Assembly: GCA_013115135.1 (NCBI GenBank)
Contig: JABANP010000038.1
Location: 1-64,000 of the forward strand
DNA: 64,000 nucleotides
Reading direction: 5' to 3'
Source of the DNA: Perkinsus olseni
Taxonomy: Eukaryota > Perkinsozoa > Perkinsida > Perkinsidae
Shown: positions 1-13,406 of the stretch, piece by piece
Position numbering within the stretch: the stretch's first letter is position 1
Layout of the letters: every line of letters begins with the position of its first letter
Program-made: the position numbers and the translations under genes
Notes under the pieces: model-generated
Database searches by the model: none
Seen by the model: the letters and a program-made list of their open reading frames with translations, nothing else
Told to the model about the DNA's origin: nothing

Positions 1-488
1 AAGAGTGGAAACCTGAGGAGGACGGCATGAGTTTCTTAGCGACCTTCCGAGATCTCACATCGCCTTTGGAACAGGGCCCATCTTGAACGTCATTATCGGG
101 TCCATATTAGACACGATAGCCCAGGTACCATCCCCAACAAACTCGACATCTTCCATACCGCCGACGTTCTCCACCTTGCTCGGGGGTTTGATATCACGGC
201 ACTAAGAAGACTAGAGCTGAGCAAGCTGTTATTGGAATCGGCCCTTACCTTGCTCCCTTGTACAGTCTCCGGGATGCTCTCCAGGGCCACATTCATAGAC
301 ATGACCTGGTAGTAAACCCTATAGAAGAGGGCGGACATGAGAACCACTGTGATGGCCATCACGTAGGTCAAACAAGAGAAGGTCCGCACCACAGGCCTGG
401 CTGGAGCTACACCGGTGGGTCTGGCCCTACTGCCGTCGTCAGCCGGCCGAGAAGACTTCTGTTGTGGAGAAGTGGAGGACTTGGCCAT
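1..488 (-). CDS. Paraoxonase/arylesterase-like membrane-anchored protein, N-terminal part (runs off left edge)
   Basis: The start codon is at 486-488 on the minus strand. The first exon encodes a Ser/Pro-rich cytoplasmic tail, then one hydrophobic segment (about residues 39-60, 'YVMAITVVLMSALFYRVYY') and the stretch 'ALESIPETVQGSK'. A short intron leads to an exon reading 'VENVGGMEDVEFVGDG', which then passes through a 46-nt intron (13-58) into the last few visible codons. A single N-terminal anchor, then a 'GxEDxExxxxG' motif, is the layout of paraoxonases, where the equivalent 'G(S/M)ED' segment opens the six-bladed propeller. The catalytic and calcium residues lie beyond the window. An SMP-30 or strictosidine-synthase-like propeller is an alternative. 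A TATA-like 'TATAAAAA' lies just before the ATG, but no promoter claim is made. Confidence 0.45.
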
Positions 489-2132
489 TATAAAAACTGA
501 ATTCAGTGCACAGCTAGAACGGCTGCGATGTAGGAGGTGCGATGTTCCGAGCCTTGCGGCACTTGAGAACTCGGCGTCCGCATGTATGCATCGTACTCGT
601 TAATGAGCTGGTACGTACACTGTCAAAGAAATTGTGCTAGGAGGATTCGCCCAGTCCTTTTAACTAACTGTACCTTGATAGCTCGCTAACTGCCTAACTG
701 GTAGGACAGTGCTGCCTCGCCTGTGTGGAGTAGACAGCTAGTACGTAGCTAGTGCGCACATGCGTCCAAGGAGGGTCATTGTTGGCAAGTACTATCCTAT
801 ACCGCTATCTGCCTCCGGAATTGTGTTACCAGAGTTGTCGATAGCCGACGACATCCACAAATTGATGGCATCATCAATCATCGATCTGATCACCACTTCG
901 AGTTCATACATAAAAACAATGTGTGAATGCTGTCTATTTGCCCAGTCTCAGTGTGCATGCGTACATCCTTCTAGCTACGGAGACATTCTTTGGTTGTTGT
1001 GCGACCAGTAGTGATGAGATCTGTACAAGTCAGGCGGTCTGACTCAGTCCGTAGCCATCCTGGCTCAAGTTACGTAGTTGATGGGCTCAGTCAATATCTA
1101 ACGACCCACAAGTAAGCAGACACCTGCCGATGATACACCACTGAAGAGAACCAAGAATTGCTGTGGAGAAACTCAGAATTGTAGGGGTGGCTGGTGCTGG
1201 GAATCTACTGCTACCAAATGACGATGCACGAGGAAGTAGACAACAAACAGGGCGATCCAGCAAGCGATTACCTGAAAACCGACTAATCCACGAGAAGTCG
1301 TTCTAGGACTGTACGACGAACCAGCTGAGTGAGAGAACTAACGCATACTGTGTAGTTGAACCACTGCCTTCGCGATCGGCACTAGCATCAAGCGAGAATC
1401 CTAGTCATGGCTCCCAAGGGTCGGTCATGATGATCAGACGTCTGAGTTGTATGTAGTAGGGTCATGTAGGACTGGAGAGGAGATGCGTTCGCATTCGACG
1501 TACCGAAAGCCATAACCGAGTGCCGAACATTCCCGCGTACTCCGTCCCACAGACTACGGAAGCAGTTTTAGGCTCCAGTAAAGTGGCTTATAAAGACAAG
1601 CTAGGAACGGACTGAAAGGTGCGGACTCACGGCTCTTGCTCGCATGCATTGGCGAGGGGTTGGTCGATCGAAAGTGATGACTCGAGGCTTCGGACGGCAA
1701 CTCGGGCTCAAGCACTGGTCACAGTTACAGTCGTAGGGGTGAGTGTACACGGTCGAGTCCATGATGATAATATTCAAAGTATTAATAAATGCCTTCTAAA
1801 ATAAAACCACCGTGTGCTAAGCCCATCTGTATATGCAGCAGCTGAGCCACTCACGAAGCTACAGTTAGGAACGGGGCTATCGTTTTTGCGAGCATGCTGG
1901 AAAGTGAACGGTGTGGAAGTTGGAAAAACTCAACTCGTTGCTGAAATGTAGAAACGCGAATCAGCAGACAGATAAAAAACTACCAGCATGTCTACAAGCA
2001 TTCCACTAGTATTCGAACTCGCTAGTGACAAGCGACCTCGAGCGACGGGGGAGGTGCAATAATGATCGGGTATGATGCCGCGTGCTGCCCGAGCTAGTCT
2101 CCAACAAAGATACAAAGGGTTGGAGGGAATCA
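489..2132. other. Intergenic region without a supported gene
   Basis: About 1.6 kb between the divergent left-edge gene and the first carrier. Several open frames of 60-100 codons exist, but none has a family motif or plausible exon joins. The only clear feature is the spliced-leader-like sequence at 1048-1069. Confidence 0.6.
1048..1069 (+). other. Spliced-leader (SL) sequence or SL relic of dinoflagellate/Perkinsus type
   Basis: These 22 nt begin T-CCGTAGCCAT and end TGGCTCAAG. The conserved dinoflagellate SL is D-CCGTAGCCATTTTGGCTCAAG, and Perkinsus variants differ within the central T-run; here only two central bases differ (CC for TT). An SL RNA gene would carry a GT donor straight after CAAG, but TTACG follows. 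A relic of a reverse-transcribed, trans-spliced mRNA, or a degenerate SL gene copy, therefore fits better than an active SL gene. The ten bases just before it (1038-1047, TCTGACTCAG) resemble a decayed end of another SL. No plus-strand coding region follows directly. Confidence 0.6.
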
Positions 2133-3060
2133 TCAGAAGCCGCGCAGACCAAAGACGTGACGGCGTATGGACTCTATTGCGGGCCAGCTGAGCAGGAGGA
2201 ATGGGCCAAGGCGCATGTAAGCAGCTGTCCATCCTCTCCAGAGAACTCGTAGACCCTCTTGCCGCAGAATCCGGATGGCCCCTTCGATACCGGTGTTGTA
2301 TTCACCAGTACTCATGAGCCTTGTCCTAACTACATCGACGGGAGCAGCAACTGTAGAGGCCACCAGGCCGGCTGTCATACCGCCTATGGCTGACAGTAGA
2401 GGCCCCTCTTCAACACCATAGCCCTTAAGAGTACGTTTAGTAGTCTCATAAGTTGTTATCTGGGCACCGGTCACAAGGCTTGCCCGAGTGCAACTAGCCA
2501 TCACTCCTTTAAAGAGAACCCCAGCAGCGTAGTTCTTAGATAGACCATCGACAACAGAGTCAAACGAAGGCTTCGCGCCAACGCACCGACCGGTAACGTA
2601 GCGGCCATCGGGCCCCTTCAAACCTCCTTCGTATTGGGAACGAATCTTCAGCCGATCGAGAGGTGTGGTACAGCAGGAGCCGATGAGACCACTGGTGAGG
2701 GAAGCCGCCAGAATGACCGGGAACGAAGCCGAGTCGAGGCTGGAGGTATCAGAGTAGAACTTCTTGATGGAAGGGTACAAACCAATGCGGAGACATCCAT
2801 TCACGAATTCAGCGGCGATGACGTAGCGTAACCCCGTTCTCCATATCCCACACAGGCCGTCACTTTTGACCTGCATAGCGAACGAACCTCATGATGAGCG
2901 TAATGCCACGCCGAAGAACCGATGCATAGGAGGCCTTACAGTGGACTTCACGATGGTAGTCAGGCTCACACGTGGCTGTTGCGTCTGCATCCTAACCTTC
3001 AGAACCTCAATAGGGTTCAGCAGCGCCGCTGTCGCAGCGATACCGAGCCCACCGGACAAC
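2133..3060 (-). CDS. Mitochondrial carrier family (SLC25) protein, copy 1
   Basis: The visible exons join 3060-2940 to 2870-2133 across a 69-nt intron in phase 0 ('VKST' | 'VKSDGLCGIWRTG'). Carrier signatures are seen in all three repeats: 'NPIEVLKVRMQT' (repeat 1), 'TPLDRLKIRSQYEGG' (repeat 2) and 'APVDVVRTRLMS' (repeat 3). The last helix ends 'WTAAYMRLGPFLLLSWPAIE' before the stop at 2133-2135. An insertion 'GPDGRYVTGRCVGAKP' after repeat 2 is shared with the neighbouring copy. It should be a six-helix inner-membrane transporter; the substrate is not readable, and the UCP/dicarboxylate branch is only a guess. The 5' exon with the ATG, upstream of the acceptor at 3061-3063, is not resolved. 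Confidence 0.8.
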
Positions 3061-3629
3061 CTGAGGCGTATATCTAGTTATTGGTAGCAGAGAAGAGGGA
3101 TGGCTACATATCCAGGTGGGGCGCATGAAGGGGAGCTCCTCGAGGCTCCTGATGGATGACCTTGGTGAGGTTTATAGGAATCGATCCAGAAATATTAAAA
3201 AGACAAAACTGTCGGCAACGGGGCGCTCAAAATGCACTGTTCGTCGTGCGAAAGAGAGGTGGCAAGCTGACGTAGATAAGCGGCACACCCGTCAAGGTAT
3301 ACAGAGCTTAAGGCGGCAATGATACTATCGGTTATAATGCTGCGATATGGTGGCCGGAGAGACGCGGAGGACAGGAGAGGCTACCGCTGAAGAGAGCCAC
3401 ATTCGACAGTTGAGTCTGGCGTCTCAGGACTTCTCTTCGATCGCACGCTTACCGAGAGTAGTTGATGGCTGAGGATACATCTCCATCTGCACACACGGTA
3501 AATAACACCCACCAACGACAAGTTAAGGAGCACAGAAACTTTGTTACCCCATGCAGTGCTGGCTGAGAGCTCCTTCTCGGAGCATCTTCGCGGGCAGTCG
3601 AGCGTGAACCGAGTGGACAGACGTACGGA
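3061..3629. other. Spacer between the two carrier genes
   Basis: About 570 nt. It should contain the unresolved first exon of copy 1 (probably near 3095-3140 on the minus strand, where a GTAGCC donor-like site occurs) and its upstream region. Nothing else is recognisable. Confidence 0.4.
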
Positions 3630-4374
3630 TCAGAACGGTGGAAGCCCCAACACCTGCTCCCTAAGGAGACCAATGAGAGGCCAGCTAATGAAGAAGAGGG
3701 GGCCTATGCGCATGTAGGCGGCAGTCCAACCCACGAACAACCCTCTAACGCCCTCGGCCCTGATGATGTTCGACACAGTACTGGTCAGTGATGGGGAGGA
3801 GGTGGCTGGGCATGGGCCCCTCGGAACAAGGTACCATCTTTGATTAGGGAATAGACGCCCGTCCACACCGAGGGGTACGTCGGCTTAGATCCGACACAGC
3901 GACCGGTGAGGTAGCGTCCGTCGGGACCGAGGAGGCCTGCCTCGTACTGAGACCTAATCTTTATCAAGTCGAAAGGGTTTCCTAGGAACGACCCGACGAT
4001 GCCAGTGAGGAAGGAGGAGCCCAGGGAGAGGGGGAGGCTCGTAGGGGGAACGTCACACAGGGAAGACAGGAAGCCTTTGACCTCGGGATAGAGGCCGACT
4101 CGGAAGGCCCCGTTGACGAAGTCGGAGGCCATGGAGGACTTCAAGCCAGGCAGGAAGAGCCCCTTCACACCGTCCCTGTGCAACTGAGGAGCGACGTATG
4201 GATTCCTGCAGGGAAGGGCGGGCCTACAATGCTTTTCACTGTGGCCCACAGCGTCCGAGTAGTCGTCGAGGTCTGCATCCTCACTTTTATCACATCCATC
4301 GGGTTCAGTATCCCCACGGTGAGAGCCATCGCACTGCCGCATGCAAACCTTCGGAGAGAGCCATACCACAACAT
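3630..4374 (-). pseudogene. Mitochondrial carrier family (SLC25) protein, copy 2, internally deleted
   Basis: The reading starts at ATG 4374 ('MLWYGSLRRFACGSAMA'), has 'NPMDVIKVRMQTS' in repeat 1, crosses a 44-nt intron (4184-4227), then reads 'NPFDLIKIRSQYEAG' and the same 'GPDGRYLTGRCVGSKP' insertion as copy 1. After 'GTLFRG' (about 3815) the alignment to copy 1 jumps and changes frame, resuming at 'TVSNIIRAEGVRGLFVGW' and the terminal 'WTAAYMRIGPLFFISWP'. About 60-65 residues, holding helix 5 and the third Px(D/E)xx(K/R) signature, are absent, and I found no GT-AG intron that restores the frame. It is either a decayed tandem duplicate or an assembly deletion. Confidence 0.6.
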
Positions 4375-5070
4375 CGCGACATCGTCGCTTATCCAGCCCC
4401 TGCACACCTCTGCAGCCTACATATTTTTGTGGAAGGTGCACTCGTCCCGATTAGTCGGCATGAGATGATCGACAGAGTCTCGAGGAAACTCAGCGGACGA
4501 AGGCACTAGAAAAACAAAAACTGTGAACGCATGGGCCGGACCAAACACAACGACACCTCTGACCCTCTGTCCGAAAGACAAGTAAGGAAAGCTGCTGTGG
4601 CCTGAACCACAAGACCCTGGATGGCCTACTCGCCGACTCGGCAGTGCTTATGACTCTCAGAGTGTCTACCCACTCAATCCCTCACCGCGCTACGCAGGGA
4701 CGTGATGGGTCTTCAGGTCCAGGCACACCCACGGGCGATGATCGGGTATGCAGTTCCCTTCTCCTTGCGCAGTTGCCCCAATCATCACTATGAAGTCAAC
4801 AGACTGGCTGATGACGTAGAAACAATTCCAGATAGGAACTTTATGATGGTGATGATCGTAAGTAGTAGTATTGGTATGAGCAACAGTATACTACAATTGA
4901 AGCGACGTTATTTAGTAGTGGTTACCGATGACACAAGCATCCTCCTCTACCCCAGCAACTTCAACGCCTCCGCCTCGAGGTCAGCCATCTCCCCTCGTTG
5001 TCGCTTAGCAGGTGGCTCCACCGATCTGAAACAGCCCAGCATGAAGGCTTAGCCCAAGGCTCCTGCTAGC
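4375..5070. other. Intergenic region, nothing recognised
   Basis: About 700 nt upstream of carrier copy 2 and downstream of the helicase stop. Short open frames only, with no family motif on either strand. Confidence 0.5.
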
Positions 5071-8000
5071 TCACCCTTCTCGGTCGTGATCCTCGGCAGT
5101 GTCACTATCCTCCTCTTCCTCTGGACTCGCCAGCACGGCTCCAACCTCCTCCACGTCATCCTCCCCCTCAAGCCTCTTACGTCGTAGCTTCTCCTTTATC
5201 TTTCGGTGCTTCTCCCGAACCTAGGATGGAGACATCACCTGCCTCGCCTTCCCCTCCCCTCATCATCACCTTCTCCTGCATCAACTTCTTATCCTCCTCC
5301 TCTCGCTCCTCTACCTTCTGCCTCATGGACTCTACGAATGCCTTCTTGGCAGCGGCAGCACCTAGCAGCCATCCCATCACAGACTACCACCTCCCTCCTT
5401 CATCTCACTCTCTTCGTCCTCATCCTCCTCTCCAGCCTCCTCGCGCTCCGACCCCTCATCTCCGCTCTCATCGAACGTCATATGCTGGTTCTTGCCAAGG
5501 CCACCAGTGCCTCTCACGTATATCGAACCTGTGCCAGATCTACTGTAGCCCCGACCGTGATCCCTCCCCTACCGTCCTTCCTCACGCGTAACCGTCCCTT
5601 CTTAACGGCGTCACGTGCCCGAGCCTCAGCCTGTGTTGCCGGTTCCTCCTCCAGAGGGGTATCCTCCCCCTTGTTCACAGTAACCTGCACGTAACGCAGG
5701 CGTCCGCTAGAGCCGCAGCGCTCCCCATACGACCCACCAGAACATCATCTTCCTCGCCGTCCTCCTCAGCCTCTCCGCTAAGGCCATCAGGACCTTGGGC
5801 AGCGAAGAGCTCTTGCTGTCGCTTCTGTCGACGTTCGAACTTGGACAGCTTCGTGGCTGAACGGGAAGCATCGGCAACTTGGAAATCTCGAGGCGCTCGA
5901 AATTCTCCACACATTACCCATTGAGATTCCACACCCCTCTAAAACTAGGGATGAATTAATGACCAAGGGCGCCATTAGCACGCAGCTGTTGGATCCCCTC
6001 TACTTCACACAGATTCTTCTCAATCGACTTGCCCCTTACCTTTCTTTTCTTGCAAATCCTCTTCAAGCTGCGACCATCCACCGTCCTCCTCCACCTTTCC
6101 GGCCTCCCCGGCCATCTCCTTCTGCTTCTTGGCTAACTTCTTCTGCCGTATCTTCTCCTTCAACCGCTAAAGGGAGCTCCATACCCCACGGCCACCAGTA
6201 GCACAATAGCTTTCACCACTACGCTTGCATTACCTCCAACTTCGACATATTCTTCTTTTTCTTCCCGCTTGTCAACTCCTCCTGCGTCGGCAGAGTCACC
6301 GGAGGCGCCTCGTGAAGACCTATCCCATCCAAGCAGCGACCATCACCGTGATGAAGCCCCAGACTCGTATTACCTAGGCTATGGGCATAAGCAGCCACCT
6401 CATCATCAGACAGCTTAGTCCTGCCGGCTAGGGCCACTGAGCGTGCATAGACCTGAGCACCCGCAATTCCCGACGAGTTGATGCCCTCCACGACCCACCT
6501 GTGTCGCCTTTATGGCAAGATGCTTAACCTCAGGCTCTGACGCTAGAAGGCTCTGTAGTTTACCAGTGATCTGAAGCAGCGGTGGGTAGTGAGGAAGGAC
6601 AGGCCCTTGGGCGTTACATTGAACATCCTCCTCCTGTTGATGGAGGTAACACGAACATCCACCTTCTTCTGCGCCAACTCAGACAAGAGTGACTCCTGCT
6701 CAGCCTGCGAGATCACGATCAGGATGGAGTGGTAGAGGCCGCTGCCGCCCTACCTCGGTAGCGAACATGAGAGCGTTGCCTTCCCGGTCGAATCGGGCCG
6801 TCCGGCCGACCCTGTGGATGTACGTGTCAGCGGTATCAGGAGCATCCATTTGTATAACCCAGTCAACCTAGGCCAAGAGGTGGTGGAGGACAGACAGAAG
6901 CAATGACCCTACCTGTGGGAAGTCTACTCCCCTCGCTGCAACGTCAGTGCAGATCAGGCACAGTCCCTTGTCCTTCGAGGCGAACTGGTCAAACACCTGC
7001 CACAGAGATCTACCTTCACGAGGGCCTCTCCCGTCGGCCTCCCCATACCTTCATCCTCTTATCTAGAGACATCCCACCGTGGAGCTCCAGCACAGCCAGG
7101 CCCGGTCTGAGCCGTCGGAAGGTCTCGTACAAGAAGCGTACCTCACAGAGGGGATGCCAACCGATGAGAGGTTGATTTGCGAGCCCTACTTGTTTCGTGG
7201 CGCTGACGAACGCTATGATTTTGGTTTGGGCGTGAGTTTTGAGGAAGGTGAATAAGGAGTTAACCTTCTCTTCTAACTTCACTGTCATGCACAGCTGCCG
7301 CAGTCCGGTGGGAGTGGCCGATTTGAGATTCCGTGATACCTGAATGTGGATGTCTACAGAGGGGATTGAACCCGGGACCTTACGGATAGAAGCTCGGGGT
7401 TGTCCAATGCTAACGTAGCGAGCTGCTGAACACTGGTACGCATGGTCGCAGAGAATAGGAGCGTCTGGCGCTTGGGAGGTAGTGCGTCCAGGATGAGCTC
7501 CACCGTTCTCTTGAAGCCCAGGTCCAAGATCCTGACCAACATCATCACCTCCGCTTCCACGACACCACATGAGCCCAGGCTCTACTACCGATCAGCCTCA
7601 TCCAAGACTAACACTTGTACGTTAGACAAGTCGCTGCCAGCAGTCTCTTCTATGTGCTGCAGTAGTCGGCCAGGGGTGCAGACCACTATTGATAGAGAGG
7701 GGAAGACCTTCTGCTCCTCCTGGAACTTCCGTCCACCAACGACACAGCCGGCGGAGAAGTCGTGATGGCTGCCAACTTGCTGCAGCACAGTGAAGATCTG
7801 TGCCGAGAGCTCCCTTGTAGGGGATATCAGAACCGCACCTAGGTAAGAACAGGCACTCCAACGCGGACCGGTAGGAGCCCAACCCCTACCAACACCATCA
7901 TCAGCACTCCACTTCATGCGGTAGAGTTTCTCGATGACTGGTATGATGAAGGCCAGGGACTTGCCGCTGCCCGTTCTAGCCTCGCCAAGGACCTGCAAGG

Positions 8001-8427
8001 CAGACCATAGACCTCTCCTGCTGCAGCAGCAATGGGCTAGTACATCTCGACCGGCCAGGGCGTAAGGGATGGCGCTCCTCTGGATGGGAGTAAGTTTGGT
8101 AAAACCGTGGTCTTTGAGGCCTAATTGGGTTTTACGAGAGAGGGGGAGCTCACCAAAGGCATGGCCGGTGAGGACAGGGCCCGTCGCTGACAATGACAAC
8201 ATCATGCTCCAACCTAAGATACCCCCACACCTACTGAATCGCTGATGCTCCTCTCCTTCTGCATCCACCAGTCCCCTTCGGCGCTCGAATTGGTCTACAC
8301 TCTCACCCTAACCAACCAAGCTGCAGTGAAGACTGGGCGAAGGGGTACTCACCTCTCGAGGACACTCAATGATGAGCCTGTTCTCGAGGTCAGCTATCTC
8401 CGCGTCCTCACGATGCCGCAACCCCAT
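5071..8427 (-). CDS. DEAD-box RNA helicase, Dbp4/DDX10 type
   Basis: Likely ATP-dependent helicase of nucleolar ribosome biogenesis. The N-terminus '[18 protein letters not shown]' (ATG 8425-8427) joins through two introns of under 50 nt to '[17 protein letters not shown]'. The motifs run in order: Q-motif '[14 protein letters not shown]', motif I 'ARTGSGKS', Ia 'SPTRELSAQ', 'GGRKF', Ib 'TPGRLLQH', II 'LVLDEADR', III 'LLFSATM', IV '[12 protein letters not shown]', V '[11 protein letters not shown]' and VI '[10 protein letters not shown]'. The insert '[12 protein letters not shown]' and '[11 protein letters not shown]' single out the Dbp4/DDX10 subfamily. The C-terminal tail is basic and acidic ('[20 protein letters not shown]') and ends at TGA 5071-5073. 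More than eight introns are present. Around 6500 the frame shifts by one base between 'LAIKATQ' and '[10 protein letters not shown]', which may be an error or an intron I could not place. Confidence 0.88.
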
Positions 8428-8810
8428 CCGCCGATTCTCCTTCTGACCAGCAGACTCTGCTGTATCTGAAGGGAGTATTAGTCCCACTACTAGCTTTCGC
8501 AAATACACGTCTACGCCGTGGGATCGCCGAGGGAAGGGGAGTTAAAATGGCCGCATGCACGCGGTACTCGATGCGAGTCCATCCTCCAACGGAGTTGACG
8601 CCGTGATGAAGGAAAATACAGCGATAGCTGGTAATGGACGGCCCCGCTCCTACGCATAGAGGTACCGTCACCCCTTCAACTCGCGGAGTTTGAAACACTA
8701 GTTCGATAATGATTGCGTATTAACAGCGAATGTATAGACAGTGGCGCCGGGAGGAGGCGTCCGAAGTGGACCACCCTTCCCAATCAACGGCGATTGGATC
8801 CCTAGTACCC

Positions 8811-8880
8811 TTTCTTCCCTTCCCTTTGCCTTTTCCTTTACCCTTCCCTTTTCCTTTTCCCTTCCCTTTGCCTCCTTTCC
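8811..8880 (+). repeat. Polypyrimidine tract (CCTTTTC/CCCTTCC runs)
   Basis: About 70 nt of almost pure C and T on the plus strand, built from imperfect six-base units. On the minus strand it could encode a Gly-Lys repeat, but no flanking coding signal supports that. It lies in the spacer between the helicase and ankyrin genes (8430-9094). Confidence 0.7.
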
Positions 8881-9094
8881 TGTGCATTTTACTCCCCTGC
8901 CTCCGCGTTGAAGGCTCTGCCTCTGCGGTCGTCATGGTGTTGAGGTATACTGACACAGGCTCACTCCAATACCCATACATACTCCCACAACACAACCTCA
9001 TCATTCACAGACACCTTCAGTTAAGACATGTACCATCATTTACTACCAGAACAACAGCTGAGCAGATCAAACATCTTCCTCGCCATCGGGAAAC

Positions 9095-10689
9095 CTAGAC
9101 AGACCCATGGACGACTCCACACACGCACCAGCCCTCATCACGTCCGATTAGTTTAGCATGGTCCCTGGCCTTGAGCCCTCCCATATCGCATTGTATGTCC
9201 TTCAAGCCCGCCCCCACCAACAGTTCGACCAACTGAGAGGCAGGGAGGCAAGATGCTACCGTGCGACGAGTACAGCGCACTGACCTCAGCCTGGCCACCC
9301 TTGACAGCGTCAATCAGGAGACTGCCCGGAAGGCGCCTCAGGCGTCTGATATCCAGCGAGGCCCCCGCGGCTAGCAGCACCTTGACACACTCTACTCGGC
9401 CGAGCTGAATAGCCATGCTGACTGCTGTGCCTAAACCCACCACTACTATGCTATGCATGAGCATTGCGCCTACAGGTAGAAGAGATCTCTTCCACTCCCG
9501 AAGGGCGAACTCCTTCCGGCGTCAGGCCTACTCTATCCGCATCAGCGCCGCACTCCAAGAGAGCTCGCAGTACCTGAACCCACAAAATGCACACAGAGGT
9601 GTAGGTTGAATGGAGTACCTCCCCATGGCCCATGGCTGCGGCAAGTATCACTGGCACACTGCTTGATTCAACTATGGGAGACCTCACAGCAGTAAAGGCA
9701 GCAGCGACCTCTAACACGCCATTAACGTCGGCTCCTCCTTGTACAAGGAGCCTGGCTATGGTCGGATCGTCCTTCCTGCCCAGGCATACGGAGCACCTTG
9801 AAAAGAGCGTACTGCGTTAAGTTTAGTATGGGGAGGTTGATACAAGGCAGCCGTGAGTTGATCTCGACTGGCGGCCTTCCTCCCGATAATCTCTCCTACT
9901 ACAGCAGGTATCTGCCTATCACACGCGTCCAATAGTATCTGGTCCATAACACTGGTACTGCTCATAGCGCAGAACCCAAAGCCTACCTGGTACACTTCTG
10001 CCGAGGCCTTCTCTTCAAGGACCCTCTCAACAGCCTCACACACACCTCCCGATAACAGCTCAGTATGGGTGTACTCCAAGCCGTCTAGTTCTAACATTAG
10101 TTTGACCTGTTCTCGAGAATCCCCCTGTACTCCCTAATAAGCTGGGCCCATATTACCACTTCATCATGACCAGCCTTGGCCGCCATCATAATAGCAGTTC
10201 GGCCCTCTGGAACATCTCTAGCATTGACGTCCATCCCAGGTACGGCCAAGAGCTGTTTACACACGTCCAAACGCCTGAGGCCGTGCATTGCTGAGAGGTG
10301 GCGCATCACAAGTACCCTTCGGAAGCGGCGTGCATGAGGGGCGTTCTTCCGCACTCATCAACCTCATTAACATCTGCACGCATGGACACAAGATACCTGC
10401 GGCCCACTGAAGCACGAGCGTCCTCGGCATTGAATTAAGGCTTTACTTGACAACAGCCCCATGGCCATAATGGGCCGCCTCTATCAGAGCAGTACGACTG
10501 TATCTTCCCCTCTGTACTGCATGCAGCCTGATCACCGCTTCAATATCGCCCTTAGCGGCAGCCCATACCTGAAAACACCATCATCACCAGCAACTTCTCT
10601 CAGTCTTTCCCTTCTACGAATCGTTCGCCAGCAAAGGGGTCCACTCCATCAGTCGTAGCGTACTGTTGTCGGGCCTCCGTGAAAGGCAT
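9095..10689 (-). CDS. Ankyrin-repeat protein
   Basis: The likely start is ATG 10689 ('MPFTEARQQYATTDGVDPFA'); the stop is at 9095-9097. Successive ankyrin units can be read: 'SRTALIEAAHYGHGAVVK', 'DVNEVDECGRTPLMHAASEG', 'YLRLDVCKQLLAVPGMDVNA', 'GRTAIMMAAKAGHDEVV', a poorly matched central unit, 'VPVILAAAMGHGEVL', 'VLRALLECGADADRVGLTP', 'TAVSMAIQLGRVECVKVLL', 'GSLLIDAVKGGQAE' and 'LVELLVGAGLKDIQCD'. The exons are joined by introns of about 35-55 nt. The C-terminus 'KARDHAKLIGRDEGWCVCGV' ends the last unit. No enzymatic domain is visible, so it is a likely protein-binding scaffold with unknown partner. Two of the internal joins are uncertain in phase. Confidence 0.75.
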
Positions 10690-11027
10690 TCGACAGAAAC
10701 GGGGGACTTCAACAGACTGCTGCCTTTCCTGAATACCAGGTGAGCTCCTAGGAGGGAATCTATCGTATAGAAGACGATTCTGGCAGGGCAATTCAGGAGA
10801 CCCAGAAGAAAAATTTGATACAGAAAAATCGCAAATAAAACTCAAAATATTAGCGGAGCGAAGCGCGCTTCGGACTCCCCGCTCGAAAGAGTATCTTGAG
10901 CTCTTGGATGGACCTCACCTTTCTTCTCTACGGAGAACGTGTGTGGTTGCGATGGTTATGCTCAGCTGAGCGCGTGCCTCCTCAGCTCTGCCGGTTTGCC
11001 GTTTGTATTCCCATTGCCATACTCCAC

Positions 11028-13127
<2,100 letters not shown>

Positions 13128-13406
13128 GCAACAACATATCTGATAAGGGATTGGCTACCACCGATGTCGTTGGCTCTTCCATTATCCTGCAACAGCCTTG
13201 GTCAATCGACCCGATCGATTATGATGATGGGTGGATAGGACGACATAGCGGAAGCCATTCGACTTGCGTGTTTTATTATTATCCTAGTTGCATTGATAAT
13301 ATGAATTTACATTGTCAATCTATGATGATCCTCAATTTTGTGTTAGTCTGGGTCCTCGGAGTCCTCCGATTAATACCTCTTGTGAAGATACTGATTACCT
13401 TTTCCT

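Noticed and set aside
7335..7385. tRNA-like T-arm (GGGTTCAATCCC) on the minus strand
   Set aside because: It lies inside a 44-nt GT-AG intron of the helicase, with exact frame continuity on both sides ('NPELLS' | '[12 protein letters not shown]'), and no acceptor, D or anticodon arms are present.
8720..9004. Minus-strand ORF with a Gly-Lys repeat
   Set aside because: It is the translation of a polypyrimidine tract. No motif, splice or neighbour evidence supports a protein.
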